DNA from: an uncultured Lachnospiraceae bacterium
GTDB taxonomy: Bacteria > Bacillota > Clostridia > Lachnospirales > Lachnospiraceae
Direction: 5' to 3'
Length of the DNA stretch: 9,379 nucleotides
NCBI GenBank assembly: GCA_947594085.1
Contig: CANQEB010000082.1
Span: 1 to 9,379 of the forward strand
Shown here: positions 1 to 6,757 of the stretch, one piece after another
Numbering within the stretch: position 1 is the stretch's first letter
Layout: each line of letters begins with the position of its first letter
The notes under the pieces: generated by a model
What the model was told of the DNA's origin: nothing
The model's input: the letters and a program-made list of their open reading frames with translations, nothing else
The model's database searches: none
Translations under genes and position numbers: made by a program

Positions 1-215
1 GCTAAAGTACGCTCTCTCACGCTCACCAAGCACTGGCGGCCTCATACGGTTTGCCTTAGGTATCGCAATTCCCTCTTCGGGCTGGTCTGTGGCATGTAGA
101 TGCTTCTATATTCCGTCGCATATCACAGCACAGCCCGGCAAAGGGGCTTGCTGTGTCAGGGGCAGATCACCCCGGGCCGCCGGTGCTTGGTGAGCGTGAG
201 AGAGCTTACTTTAGC
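1..215 (+). repeat. Large inverted repeat / possible structured RNA, element 1
   Basis: Positions 1-42 are complementary to 174-215, pairing position n with 216-n. Arms 1-41 and 175-215 agree at 39 of 41 positions after reverse complementing. The exceptions are a C/T mismatch at 10/206 and a T-G wobble at 34/182; 42/174 is a further T-G wobble. Inside the stem, shorter hairpins can form at about 87-96/119-128, 132-136/144-148 and 159-162/170-173, giving a multibranched fold. Both wobble pairs are G-U if the + strand is transcribed and A-C if the - strand is, which mildly favours a + strand RNA. The left arm begins at the first base of the window, so the element may extend further. I do not recognise a known RNA family. 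A short non-autonomous mobile element with terminal inverted repeats is the main alternative. Confidence 0.75.
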
Positions 216-233
216 AGCAATAGCCAGCGAACA

Positions 234-413
234 GAACATACGCCATGGGCGGCCTGACAAGCAAACCATGCGAGGCTTTCGTTATCGAGATGCAATCTAG
301 CTCAATTCGCGAGGAGCAAACGCTTCTATCGCGACGAACGAATTGTGATAGGCGATTGCATCGAGATAGAAAACGAGTCTAGGTTTGCGGTCAGGCCGTA
401 CCATGCGTTGTTC
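234..413 (+). repeat. Large imperfect hairpin / possible structured RNA, element 2
   Basis: The arms 234-309 and 339-413 pair in blocks. From outside in these are 234-237/410-413, 240-242/406-408, 244-248/401-405, 250-258/390-398, 261-267/382-388, 283-286/365-368, 289-297/354-362 and 303-309/339-345. The apex can refold as AGGAGC-AAAC-GCTTCT at 312-327. Between two helical blocks, positions 287-288 face 363-364 as G-A and A-G, the tandem mismatch pattern common in folded RNA. It starts 18 nt after element 1 and shares the 8-mer GGCGGCCT with it (35-42 and 248-255). No T-run follows, so it is not a terminator. It could be an untranslated leader of the gene at 470, an independent RNA, or a decayed mobile element. 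Confidence 0.65.
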
Positions 414-458
414 GTACGGGTTTGGTAAATTAAACACGAAGAAGATATAAGAATACAC

Positions 459-464
459 AGGAGG
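459..464 (+). promoter_or_regulatory. Ribosome binding site for the DUF34 gene
   Basis: AGGAGG lies 5 nt before the ATG at 470, a full anti-16S match that fixes the start codon. The 45 bases between the hairpin element and this site are AT-rich but contain no promoter I would defend. Confidence 0.85.
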
Positions 465-469
465 ACGAC

Positions 470-1255
470 ATGACGGTAAGAGAGATTGTACATAATCTGG
501 CGGCGAAGTATCCGCCGGAACTGGCGCTTGCGTGGGACAATCCTGGGTTGCAGGTAGGTGACATGGACTGGCCCGTGCAGAAGATCTACGTAGCTCTGGA
601 GGCGACGGACGCCGTGATTCAGGAGTGCGTCGCGTGGGGTGCGGATCTGCTGGTGACGCACCACCCGCTTCTGATGTCCGGGATCAAGAAGGTGAACAAT
701 GAGGAATTCCCAGGATGCAAGCTGCTTCGCCTGGCGGAGAACAGGATCGCGCACTACGCGATGCACACGAACTATGATGTGACAGAGATGAGCGCGCTCG
801 CGATCCGGGCGCTCGGGCTTACAGAGACACAGATACTCGAGATGACAGGGTCCCTTGAAGACGGAACGGAGTACGGCATCGGCTTCGTGGGATTGCTGCC
901 GGAGGCGATGGCGGCGAAGGCATGCTGCGATTATGTGAAGAAGGCGTTTGAGCTACCAGCCGTGCGGTTGTTTGGCGACGCGGAGAAGTCTGTGCGAAAG
1001 ATTGCAGTTTGTCCAGGTTCAGGGAAAGGCATGGCGGCTCCGGCGCTCACCGCGGGTGCAGACCTGCTCGTGACCGGTGATATCGGACACCACGACGGTC
1101 TGGACGCGGTCGATCAGGGGCTTTTGATGATGGACGCCGGACACTACGGGATTGAGCATATCTTCATCGGGCAGATGGGGGATTATCTGCGTGGAGAATT
1201 TCCGGAGCTCACAGTGCGCAAGGCAGAAATTGTACATCCGTTCGTGGTGTTGTGA
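470..1255 (+). CDS. DUF34/NIF3-family dinuclear metal-centre protein
   Basis: This 261-residue cytosolic protein belongs to the NIF3 family (DUF34, YqfO-like). These are hexameric proteins holding two metal ions per subunit, often labelled GTP cyclohydrolase 1 type 2 homologue although the physiological role is unsettled. The diagnostic motifs are visible: VTHHP with His64 and His65; HTNYD with His99 and Asp103; and near the C-terminus GDIGHHD followed by GHYGIE with His225 and Glu229. The expected metal ligands are therefore intact. At 261 residues it is the short form, without the PII-like insert that lengthens some homologues to about 370. In many Firmicutes this gene follows the tRNA methyltransferase gene trmK, but here the upstream DNA is the non-coding hairpin region. 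The next gene starts 163 bp downstream. Family assignment is firm; function is not. Confidence 0.93.
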   Translation: MTVREIVHNLAAKYPPELALAWDNPGLQVGDMDWPVQKIYVALEATDAVIQECVAWGADLLVTHHPLLMSGIKKVNNEEFPGCKLLRLAENRIAHYAMHTNYDVTEMSALAIRALGLTETQILEMTGSLEDGTEYGIGFVGLLPEAMAAKACCDYVKKAFELPAVRLFGDAEKSVRKIAVCPGSGKGMAAPALTAGADLLVTGDIGHHDGLDAVDQGLLMMDAGHYGIEHIFIGQMGDYLRGEFPELTVRKAEIVHPFVVL

Positions 1256-1327
1256 ATTTTGAAAGGGCGCTGCGAAGATTGGAAGTAAATGTGCTGTTCG
1301 ATATCGGCTTGAGATAAAAGAAAGCTA

Positions 1328-1379
1328 GACCGCTCTCGAAAAATGAACGGTCGGTCAGACATGAATGTTAGGAAACATG
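1328..1379. promoter_or_regulatory. Paired inverted repeats upstream of the kinase gene
   Basis: The 163-bp gap between the DUF34 and kinase genes holds two small inverted repeats. GACCG at 1328-1332 is mirrored by CGGTC at 1348-1352, and ATGTT is mirrored by AACAT within 1366-1379. Neither is followed by a T-run, so they are not terminators. They could be operator sites or leader hairpins for the 1419 gene. No convincing -35/-10 pair was found in the gap. Confidence 0.3.
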
Positions 1380-1402
1380 ACATAAATATAGAAACAGTAG
1401 CA

Positions 1403-1409
1403 GGGGAGG
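1403..1409 (+). promoter_or_regulatory. Ribosome binding site for the nucleoside kinase gene
   Basis: GGGGAGG ends 9 nt before ATG 1419, supporting that start. Confidence 0.75.
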
Positions 1410-1418
1410 CGAGACAGT

Positions 1419-3086
1419 ATGGAGAATAGTATTACGGTAAAGATTCGCGGAAAGCAGGAAAGCTATCCCGCGGGGACGACTTATCTGGAGATCGCGAAGC
1501 GCCATCAGGCGGAGGCGGACAGCGCGATTGTGTTGGCGAGGGCGGATGGACGCCTGCGCGAGCTTGGCAAGAAGGCGGAGGACGGCTGCGAGCTGGAGTT
1601 CCTCACGTTACATAGCAGCGCCGGGCATAATACTTACGTGCGCAGCCTGGTACTGCTGATGCTCAAGGCGATGTATCATGTCGTGGGGGACAACAGCAAT
1701 ATCGACCGGGTCGGCGTGCACTTCGTCGTGAGCGACGGCTATTACTGCACGATGCAGGGGAAGACTGAGCTCACGCAGCAATTCCTCGACGAGGTGAAGG
1801 CAGCGATGAAAGCTATGGCGGAGCAGGGTCTGCCGATCAAGAAGAACAACATGGCGACCTACAAGGCGCGCAGGAAATTTAAGGAATACCGAATGTACGA
1901 CAAGGAAGAGCTGTTCCGCTACCGCCGCGCATCACGGGTGAATCTCTATGATCTGGAGGGATTTGAGGACTATTTTTACGGGTATATGCTGCCGAATACA
2001 TCCTATCTGAAATACTTCGACCTGCGGTTATTTGACGACGGTTTCGTGCTGATGTTCCCGACGAAGGAGGAGCCGGAGAAGCTTCCGGAGTTCGCGCCGG
2101 AGCCGAAAATTTTTCACGTGCAGAAGGATTCGATGGAATGGGGCGCGAAGCTTGGCATTCCGACGGTCGGGGCGCTGAACAGCTATATTGTCAATCATCG
2201 GTTGAAGGATTTGATTATGATACAGGAGGCGTACCACGAGAAGAAGATCGCGGAGATGGCGGCGCAGATTGCGGCGGCTCCGGAGAAGAAGATCATCCTG
2301 ATCGCAGGGCCGTCCTCGTCGGGCAAGACGACGTTCTCACACCGCCTGTCCACGCAGCTCGCCGTCTACGGTCTGAAGCCGCATCCGATCGCGGCGGACG
2401 ATTATTTCGTGGACCGCGAGTTCACGCCGCTCGATGAGGACGGAAAGCTGGATTTCGAGCACATTGACGCGATCGACACGATCCAGCTGAACAAGGATAT
2501 GCTTGCGCTTCTGGCAGGCGAGACGGTGGAGCTGCCGACCTTCAATTTCAAGACCGGAAAGCGCGAGTACAAGGGAAATTTCAAGACGCTCGGCAAGGAC
2601 GACATTCTGATCATCGAGGGGATCCACTGCCTGAACGACAGGTTGACGCGCGATCTCCCGGTGGAGAGCAAGTTCAAGATCTACATCAGCGCGCTCACAC
2701 AGCTCAACGTCGACGAGCACAATCGTATTCCGACGACGGACGGGCGGCTGCTGCGCAGGCTGGTGCGTGACGCCAGAACGCGCGGGGCGGACGCGAAGCG
2801 CACGATCGGCATGTGGGACTCGGTACGCAGGGGTGAGGAGAACAATATTTTCCCGTACCAGGAGCAGGCCGACATCATGTTCAACTCGGCGCTGATCTAC
2901 GAGCTAGCTGTGCTGAAGCAGTACGCGGAGCCGTTGCTGTTCTCGGTGGAGCCAGGCGAGCCGGAGTACGACGAGGCCAAGCGCCTGCTCAAGTTCCTCG
3001 ACTATTTCCTGCCGATTCCGGCCGACGACATCCCGAACAGCTCGCTGATCCGCGAGTTCATCGGCGGCGGATGTTTCGACGTGTGA
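1419..3086 (+). CDS. TGS-domain nucleoside (uridine-type) kinase
   Basis: This 555-residue protein has two parts. Residues 1 to about 65 resemble a TGS (ubiquitin-like) domain, followed to about residue 230 by a region related to the threonyl-tRNA synthetase second additional domain. Its histidine motif is altered: His65 and His70 are separated by four residues rather than the usual three. From about 285 onward it is a P-loop kinase of the uridine kinase/phosphoribulokinase family. Walker A is GPSSSGKTT at 297-305, then DDYFVDRE near 327-334 and the hydrophobic IIEGIH near 398-403. The expected role is phosphorylation of a nucleoside, probably a pyrimidine, in salvage; the exact substrate cannot be read from the sequence. 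This architecture is common in Clostridia. The GH13 gene follows after 33 bp, so the two are probably co-transcribed. Confidence 0.88.
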   Translation: MENSITVKIRGKQESYPAGTTYLEIAKRHQAEADSAIVLARADGRLRELGKKAEDGCELEFLTLHSSAGHNTYVRSLVLLMLKAMYHVVGDNSNIDRVGVHFVVSDGYYCTMQGKTELTQQFLDEVKAAMKAMAEQGLPIKKNNMATYKARRKFKEYRMYDKEELFRYRRASRVNLYDLEGFEDYFYGYMLPNTSYLKYFDLRLFDDGFVLMFPTKEEPEKLPEFAPEPKIFHVQKDSMEWGAKLGIPTVGALNSYIVNHRLKDLIMIQEAYHEKKIAEMAAQIAAAPEKKIILIAGPSSSGKTTFSHRLSTQLAVYGLKPHPIAADDYFVDREFTPLDEDGKLDFEHIDAIDTIQLNKDMLALLAGETVELPTFNFKTGKREYKGNFKTLGKDDILIIEGIHCLNDRLTRDLPVESKFKIYISALTQLNVDEHNRIPTTDGRLLRRLVRDARTRGADAKRTIGMWDSVRRGEENNIFPYQEQADIMFNSALIYELAVLKQYAEPLLFSVEPGEPEYDEAKRLLKFLDYFLPIPADDIPNSSLIREFIGGGCFDV

Positions 3087-3104
3087 ATACCAAATCGCAA
3101 TACA

Positions 3105-3112
3105 TAAGGAGG
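3105..3112 (+). promoter_or_regulatory. Ribosome binding site for the GH13 gene
   Basis: TAAGGAGG, a near-perfect Shine-Dalgarno, lies 7 nt before ATG 3120 inside the 33-bp gap after the kinase stop codon. Confidence 0.85.
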
Positions 3113-3119
3113 AATCCGT

Positions 3120-4919
3120 ATGGATCTGAAACAGTATTACTACGCAATTTACGGCGAGAGTGAACAGACAAAGCGGCGCTTCGGAGAACTGCAGGAGATC
3201 ATCGCGCGGGCGAGGCAGGAGCGCAGCCCGGAGCTTGTCGCGCAGGACGCCGGCGGCAACGGCTGGTACCTGTCGGAGAAGATGGTCGGCATCATGCTCT
3301 ATGTGGATCGCTTCAGCGAAGATCTTTACCGCTTTGAGGAGAAGATCGGCTATCTGGAGGAGCTGGGCGTCACCTACGTGCATTTCATGCCGCTTTTGAA
3401 GTCCCGCGAGGGGAACAACGATGGCGGCTACGCCGTGTCGGACTACCTTGCGGTCGAGCCGAAGCTCGGCACGATGGAGCAGCTTGAGCGGGTGGTTGGC
3501 CTGCTGAAGGAGCGTGGGATCCGCACCTGCATCGACTTTGTGCTGAATCACACGGCGAAGGAGCACGTCTGGGCCGAGGAGTGCCGGAAAGGAAACCCGG
3601 AGTACGCCGATATATACCATATGTTTGACGACGAGGCGCTTCCGCGGGAGTACGAGCGGACGATGACGGAGATCTTTCCGGAGGTCGCGCCGAAGAATTT
3701 TACTTACTACCCGGAGCTCGGTAAATATGTGATGACACGTTTCTATGAATTCCAATGGGATCTGAACTACGCGAATCCGCAGGTGTTCAACAAGATCGTG
3801 GAGGTGCTGCTTGCGCTTGCGAACAAGGGGATTGACATTTTCCGTCTGGACGCGATCCCCTATATGTGGAAGGAGCCGGGCACAAGCTGTATGAACCATC
3901 CCGTCGTACATACGCTTCTGCGGATGATGTACCAGATCATTCAGGAAGTATGCCCCTCAGTCATTTTCCTCGGCGAGGCGATCGTCGAGCCAAAGGAGAT
4001 CGTGAAATATTTTGGGACCAGGGAAGAGAAAGAGTGCAATGTCATGTACAACGCTTCTCTGATGGTGCTTCTCTGGAATTCCCTCGCGACGCGGGACGTC
4101 CGGCTGATGGAGCGCTCGCTTGCGAAGGACTATGGCGTTCCGGACGATGCGGTCTGGATCAATTACGGGCGCTGCCACGACGACATCGGCTGGGGCTTTG
4201 AGACGGGGATCCTGCAGGAGCTGGGCTTCGATCCGGAGGCGCACAAGCAGTTTATCATCAAATTTATGCTGGGACAGTATCTCGGAAGCTTCTCCATCGG
4301 GGAGCTTTACGAGTTTAATCCAGTGACGCTGGACGCGAGAAACAGCGGCACGTTTGCATCCATGTGCGGGTTGGAGCAGGCGCTGAGGGAAAAGCACGCC
4401 TACAAGATCGAGCTGGCCATCAAGCGCATCCTGCTTTTGAATTCGGTCATCATTTCGTACACGGGCATTCCGCTTCTGTACAGCGGGGACGAGATCGGAC
4501 AGCTCAACGACTGGAGCTACAAGAGCGACCGCAGTATCGCCGGTGATTCCCGCTGGCTGCACCGCGGGAAGATGGACTGGGAGGCGGCGAAGAAGCGGAC
4601 GGATATGGGGACGGCGCAGGGACAGATCTTCTCCGGTATCCGAAAGATGATTGAGATCCGCAAGAGTTGTCCGTATTTCTGTTCCGATATCAAGTCGATG
4701 CCGGTCGACCTGGACAACAAGGCGGTGTTTGGATTTCATCGAGAGAATAAGATGATGGTGCTCGCCAATTTTTCGGAACAGGAGCAGTGGGTGGACGCGA
4801 ACCGCTTCGGCTGGTTCGGACTGCCGGGCGACATGACGGATCTGCTGACCGGACGGCCGGTGCGCTCCTATGACAATGCGATCCTGCTCGGGCCGTATGA
4901 ATATCTGTGGTTGGTATAG
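3120..4919 (+). CDS. Amylosucrase-type GH13 enzyme (GH13_4-like)
   Basis: This 599-residue alpha-amylase-superfamily enzyme has no signal peptide and so should be cytosolic. All four GH13 signature regions are present: DFVLNHT at 139-145; FRLDA with nucleophile Asp244; FLGEA with acid/base Glu286; and CHDD with His353 and Asp354. The segment HFMPLLKSREGNNDGGY (88-104) and the DSRW at 476-479 match amylosucrase. They supply Asp101 and Arg478, equivalent to the salt bridge that closes the sucrose pocket in the Neisseria enzyme (Asp144-Arg509). Further similarity to that enzyme continues, as in PGTSC, LLWN and LATR. Predicted activity is sucrose cleavage with glucosyl transfer to an alpha-1,4-glucan or to water; a sucrose hydrolase or related specificity is possible. 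It is somewhat shorter than the roughly 636-residue Neisseria protein. No sugar transporter or regulator is adjacent. Confidence 0.88.
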   Translation: MDLKQYYYAIYGESEQTKRRFGELQEIIARARQERSPELVAQDAGGNGWYLSEKMVGIMLYVDRFSEDLYRFEEKIGYLEELGVTYVHFMPLLKSREGNNDGGYAVSDYLAVEPKLGTMEQLERVVGLLKERGIRTCIDFVLNHTAKEHVWAEECRKGNPEYADIYHMFDDEALPREYERTMTEIFPEVAPKNFTYYPELGKYVMTRFYEFQWDLNYANPQVFNKIVEVLLALANKGIDIFRLDAIPYMWKEPGTSCMNHPVVHTLLRMMYQIIQEVCPSVIFLGEAIVEPKEIVKYFGTREEKECNVMYNASLMVLLWNSLATRDVRLMERSLAKDYGVPDDAVWINYGRCHDDIGWGFETGILQELGFDPEAHKQFIIKFMLGQYLGSFSIGELYEFNPVTLDARNSGTFASMCGLEQALREKHAYKIELAIKRILLLNSVIISYTGIPLLYSGDEIGQLNDWSYKSDRSIAGDSRWLHRGKMDWEAAKKRTDMGTAQGQIFSGIRKMIEIRKSCPYFCSDIKSMPVDLDNKAVFGFHRENKMMVLANFSEQEQWVDANRFGWFGLPGDMTDLLTGRPVRSYDNAILLGPYEYLWLV

Positions 4920-4947
4920 TTTTCGAATCGAGCGGCAAAATTGATTC

Positions 4948-4976
4948 TTGTCTCCCTTGTGAAAACGTGTTAAAAT
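4948..4976 (+). promoter_or_regulatory. Sigma-A type promoter of rnpB
   Basis: TTGTCT (4948-4953) and TAAAAT (4971-4976) are separated by 17 bp, and the -10 box is preceded by an extended TGT. The predicted start of transcription, about 7 nt downstream at 4983, coincides with the first base of the rnpB P1 helix. It lies 28 bp after the GH13 stop codon. Confidence 0.75.
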
Positions 4977-4982
4977 CACCAG

Positions 4983-5337
4983 CGTAAGTAGGATAAATGG
5001 TCGCGGCTGGCGGATCCGAAAGGTGCCAGGCGAGGAAAGTCCGGGCTTCACAGGGCAGGATGCCGGATAACGTCCGGTGGAGGTGACTCCAAGGAAAGTG
5101 CAACAGAAATGAACCGCCGGCGCGGGGAAAGACGTGCCGGTAAGGGTGGAAGGGCAGTGTAAGAGACTACCGCCCGGCCGGTAACGGCCGGGGCATATGT
5201 AAACCCCATTCGAAGCAAGACCGCAACGAGGCATATGGCGGCCCGTCAGCCTCAGGTAGGTCGCTGGAGCCTGTCGGCGACGACAGGCCTGGATAGATGA
5301 CCATTCACGACATAACCCGGCTTATCGTCCTGCTTAC
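4983..5337 (+). ncRNA. rnpB: RNase P RNA, bacterial class A
   Basis: This is the catalytic RNA of ribonuclease P, which removes 5' leaders from pre-tRNAs. The ends pair as helix P1: 4984-4993 (GTAAGTAGGA) with 5328-5337 (TCCTGCTTAC). The conserved P4 core is complete: AAG at 5037-5039, the universal bulged U at 5040, and CCGGG at 5041-5045 pair with CCCGGCTT at 5316-5323. Other conserved blocks are GAGGAAAGTCC at 5032-5042 and ACAGAAAT near 5103-5110. The 3' core reads ACATAA just before CCCGGC, where E. coli has ACAGAA. The length of about 355 nt and the overall order fit class A. The exact ends are inferred from P1 and the promoter. It is transcribed independently of the genes on either side. 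Confidence 0.96.
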
Positions 5338-5344
5338 TTTTTTT
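5328..5344 (+). terminator. T-run terminator of rnpB
   Basis: Seven T residues (5338-5344) directly follow the 3' strand of the P1 helix. No separate hairpin is needed, since the RNA's own structure precedes the T-run. Confidence 0.55.
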
Positions 5345-5403
5345 GACTGGTGAACCAGCGTTCATATGCGTGAGCACATCAGTGATCACATTGTCACATT
5401 CAG

Positions 5404-5410
5404 AAAGGGG
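5404..5410 (+). promoter_or_regulatory. Ribosome binding site for the secreted protein gene
   Basis: AAAGGGG ends 8 nt before ATG 5419. A possible weak promoter is TTGACT at 5343-5348, overlapping the rnpB T-run, with TATGCG at 5365-5370, but the -10 match is poor. Confidence 0.6.
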
Positions 5411-5418
5411 AAGACAAC

Positions 5419-6021
5419 ATGAAGAGAAAAGGTTTATTTTTGCTGGCAGGGTGCCTCTGCGCGATGACGCTTTGCGTGTGCCTGAGCGCGGCGACAGCGA
5501 ACGTGCTGACAGCTGCCGCGGCTGAAGCGGAGACGGAGACAGAGCTGGAGACGGAGGCGAAGCCGACCGCAGCGGAGCTCGCGGAGATGGGGCTTAAGGA
5601 GTTTGCGATCGAGGAAGTTGGCACGTTCTATCTTCCGGAAGATTTCGAGGTGGAGTCTGGTTTTGACGACGCGAATCTTCCGATGCATTACGCCACGTTT
5701 ACCAAGGGCGACGTCACGATCCACGTTACACGTTTTGGCACGGACGCATATGAGGCGGCAGGATTGCCGCTGCCGGAGGATCTTGAGGATTATTCCACGA
5801 GGGCGGGTGTGCGCCAGGGACTTCCGGAGGACGCGGAATTCGATACGGACGAATATGGGAACATGTACGTGCAGTTTGCCGATGAGGAAGGGACGATGCA
5901 GTATCTGGTGCTGAAGGCCGGGAAAGAGGCATACGGAGCTATGACGGCATTCTATCCGGAGGACACAGAGGAGGATATCGAGGACATCCCGTTCTGGATC
6001 AGCCTGAGCGAGCTGGAGTAA
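5419..6021 (+). CDS. Small secreted or surface acidic protein, function unknown
   Basis: I do not recognise this 200-residue protein as a named family. It starts with a basic MKRK followed by a hydrophobic stretch to about residue 27, a typical Sec signal peptide. Plausible signal peptidase I cleavage sites are after Ala27 (ATA-N) or Ala35 (AAAA-E). A lipobox-like LAGC ends at Cys12, but the hydrophobic core before it is only about seven residues, so lipoprotein processing is less likely. Next is a low-complexity linker rich in Glu and Thr (about 36-49), then a compact acidic domain (about 50-200) with no cysteines after the signal region and no repeats. The mature protein is strongly acidic and should be exported to the cell surface or medium. 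It stands alone between rnpB and a terminator, so the context gives no clue to its role. Confidence 0.85.
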   Translation: MKRKGLFLLAGCLCAMTLCVCLSAATANVLTAAAAEAETETELETEAKPTAAELAEMGLKEFAIEEVGTFYLPEDFEVESGFDDANLPMHYATFTKGDVTIHVTRFGTDAYEAAGLPLPEDLEDYSTRAGVRQGLPEDAEFDTDEYGNMYVQFADEEGTMQYLVLKAGKEAYGAMTAFYPEDTEEDIEDIPFWISLSELE

Positions 6022-6095
6022 AACTGAAGCGTGTGTCATTTCAGGCAACGTCCGAATAGATGAAATAAAAAAGTGAAATAAGCTGTTTTATAAAT

Positions 6096-6130
6096 GGGGG
6101 CTGTCAGAAGGCAGCCCCTAAATCATTTTT
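6096..6130 (+). terminator. Hairpin terminator after the secreted protein gene
   Basis: GGGGCTG at 6097-6103 pairs with CAGCCCC at 6112-6118, extended by wobbles at both ends, and five Ts lie at 6126-6130. The T-run starts 7 nt after the stem, which is further than ideal. The position, after the 5419-6021 gene and just before a new promoter, supports the call. Confidence 0.6.
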
Positions 6131-6157
6131 GACATGGGCGTGTTCTTGTGATACGAT
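6129..6157 (+). promoter_or_regulatory. Promoter for the thpR operon
   Basis: A consensus TTGACA (6129-6134) and TACGAT (6152-6157) are separated by 17 bp, and TGA directly before the -10 box makes an extended -10. Transcription would start near 6164, leaving a leader of about 48 nt before thpR. The -35 box overlaps the tail of the preceding terminator. Confidence 0.7.
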
Positions 6158-6198
6158 AAAATAGAGACGCGAAGATGAGCGTGCCATTTTGCGGGAAA

Positions 6199-6206
6199 AG
6201 AGGTGG
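6199..6206 (+). promoter_or_regulatory. Ribosome binding site that fixes the thpR start
   Basis: AGAGGTGG ends 5 nt before GTG 6212. An in-frame GTG at 6203 lies inside this site and cannot use it, so 6212 is the likely start. The ATG at 6207 is out of frame and hits a stop after two codons. Confidence 0.7.
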
Positions 6207-6211
6207 ATGCC

Positions 6212-6709
6212 GTGAGACTTTTTGTGGCTGTTTTGCTGTCAGAGCCAATGAAGAATTCGCTCGTGGAGGTCATGCATGACATGAAAAGCCAGGGCGTCGG
6301 CGGGAACTATATCCCGAAGCAGAATCTGCACATGACGCTGACATTTATCGGGGAGACCGACAAGCGACAGGAGATCCAGGAGATCATGAGTGAGACCGGG
6401 TTTCAGCCGTTTCGGATCGCGCTGACGGAGGCGGGGAATTTCGGGGACACACAGTGGGTCGGCGTGAAAGGAAACCAGAAGCTGAAAGGATATGTGAATG
6501 AACTGCAGAAGCGACTCAGGGAAGAGGGCATCCCGTTCGATGGGAAAAAATTCACTCCGCACATCACGCTCCTGCGCAAGGCAAAGGCCAGCCGTCCGTA
6601 TACGGTGAACGTGCCGAAGCTAGACATGAACGTAGAGAAGATCTCTCTGATGAAATCAGAATTCAAAGACGGGAAACCAATATATAAAGAAATGTTTTCC
6701 GTGCCGTAA
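6212..6709 (+). CDS. thpR: RNA 2',3'-cyclic phosphodiesterase (LigT/ThpR family)
   Basis: This 165-residue soluble protein belongs to the 2H phosphoesterase superfamily, LigT/2'-5' RNA ligase branch. Members hydrolyse 2',3'-cyclic phosphates on RNA to 2'-phosphates and can ligate tRNA half-molecules in vitro. The two defining catalytic motifs are present: HMTLTF with His40 and Thr42, and HITL with His117 and Thr119. The N-terminus MRLFVAV is typical of the family and, with the ribosome binding site, supports GTG 6212 over the GTG three codons upstream. The length is close to the usual 170-190 residues. The next gene begins 48 bp downstream with no terminator visible between them, so co-transcription is likely from the promoter at 6129. 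The cellular substrate is not known for most members. Confidence 0.92.
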   Translation: MRLFVAVLLSEPMKNSLVEVMHDMKSQGVGGNYIPKQNLHMTLTFIGETDKRQEIQEIMSETGFQPFRIALTEAGNFGDTQWVGVKGNQKLKGYVNELQKRLREEGIPFDGKKFTPHITLLRKAKASRPYTVNVPKLDMNVEKISLMKSEFKDGKPIYKEMFSVP

Positions 6710-6743
6710 CCAGCCGGGGTGAAGCATACAAATCAGATAAATC

Positions 6744-6749
6744 GGGAGG
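6744..6749 (+). promoter_or_regulatory. Ribosome binding site for the FMN enzyme
   Basis: GGGAGG lies 8 nt before ATG 6758. An in-frame GTG at 6719 lacks any such site, so the shorter start is preferred. Confidence 0.75.
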
Positions 6750-6757
6750 ATGCAAAG

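Noticed and set aside
100..300. A 66-codon open frame on the + strand inside the hairpin region.
   Set aside because: It has no ribosome binding site, its composition does not look protein-like, and it runs through both inverted-repeat elements, whose pairing explains the sequence better.
234..413. The second hairpin as a transcription terminator.
   Set aside because: No T-run follows it, and it is far longer and more interrupted than an intrinsic terminator.
1..430. A CRISPR array, retron or group II intron fragment.
   Set aside because: There are no regularly spaced direct repeats, no reverse transcriptase gene and no recognisable intron domain V. The structure is inverted, not tandem.
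326..766. A 146-codon open frame on the - strand.
   Set aside because: It overlaps the start of the well-supported DUF34 gene and the second hairpin, shows no recognisable domain and lacks a ribosome binding site.
3957..5234. A long - strand open frame of 425 codons.
   Set aside because: It is antisense to the amylosucrase gene and to most of the RNase P RNA. Long antisense frames are expected in GC-rich coding DNA, and the translation resembles no protein family.
5419..5454. A lipoprotein signal ending at Cys12 (LAGC).
   Set aside because: Only about seven hydrophobic residues precede the cysteine, and the hydrophobic stretch continues to residue 27, so an ordinary signal peptide fits better. 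It is not fully excluded.
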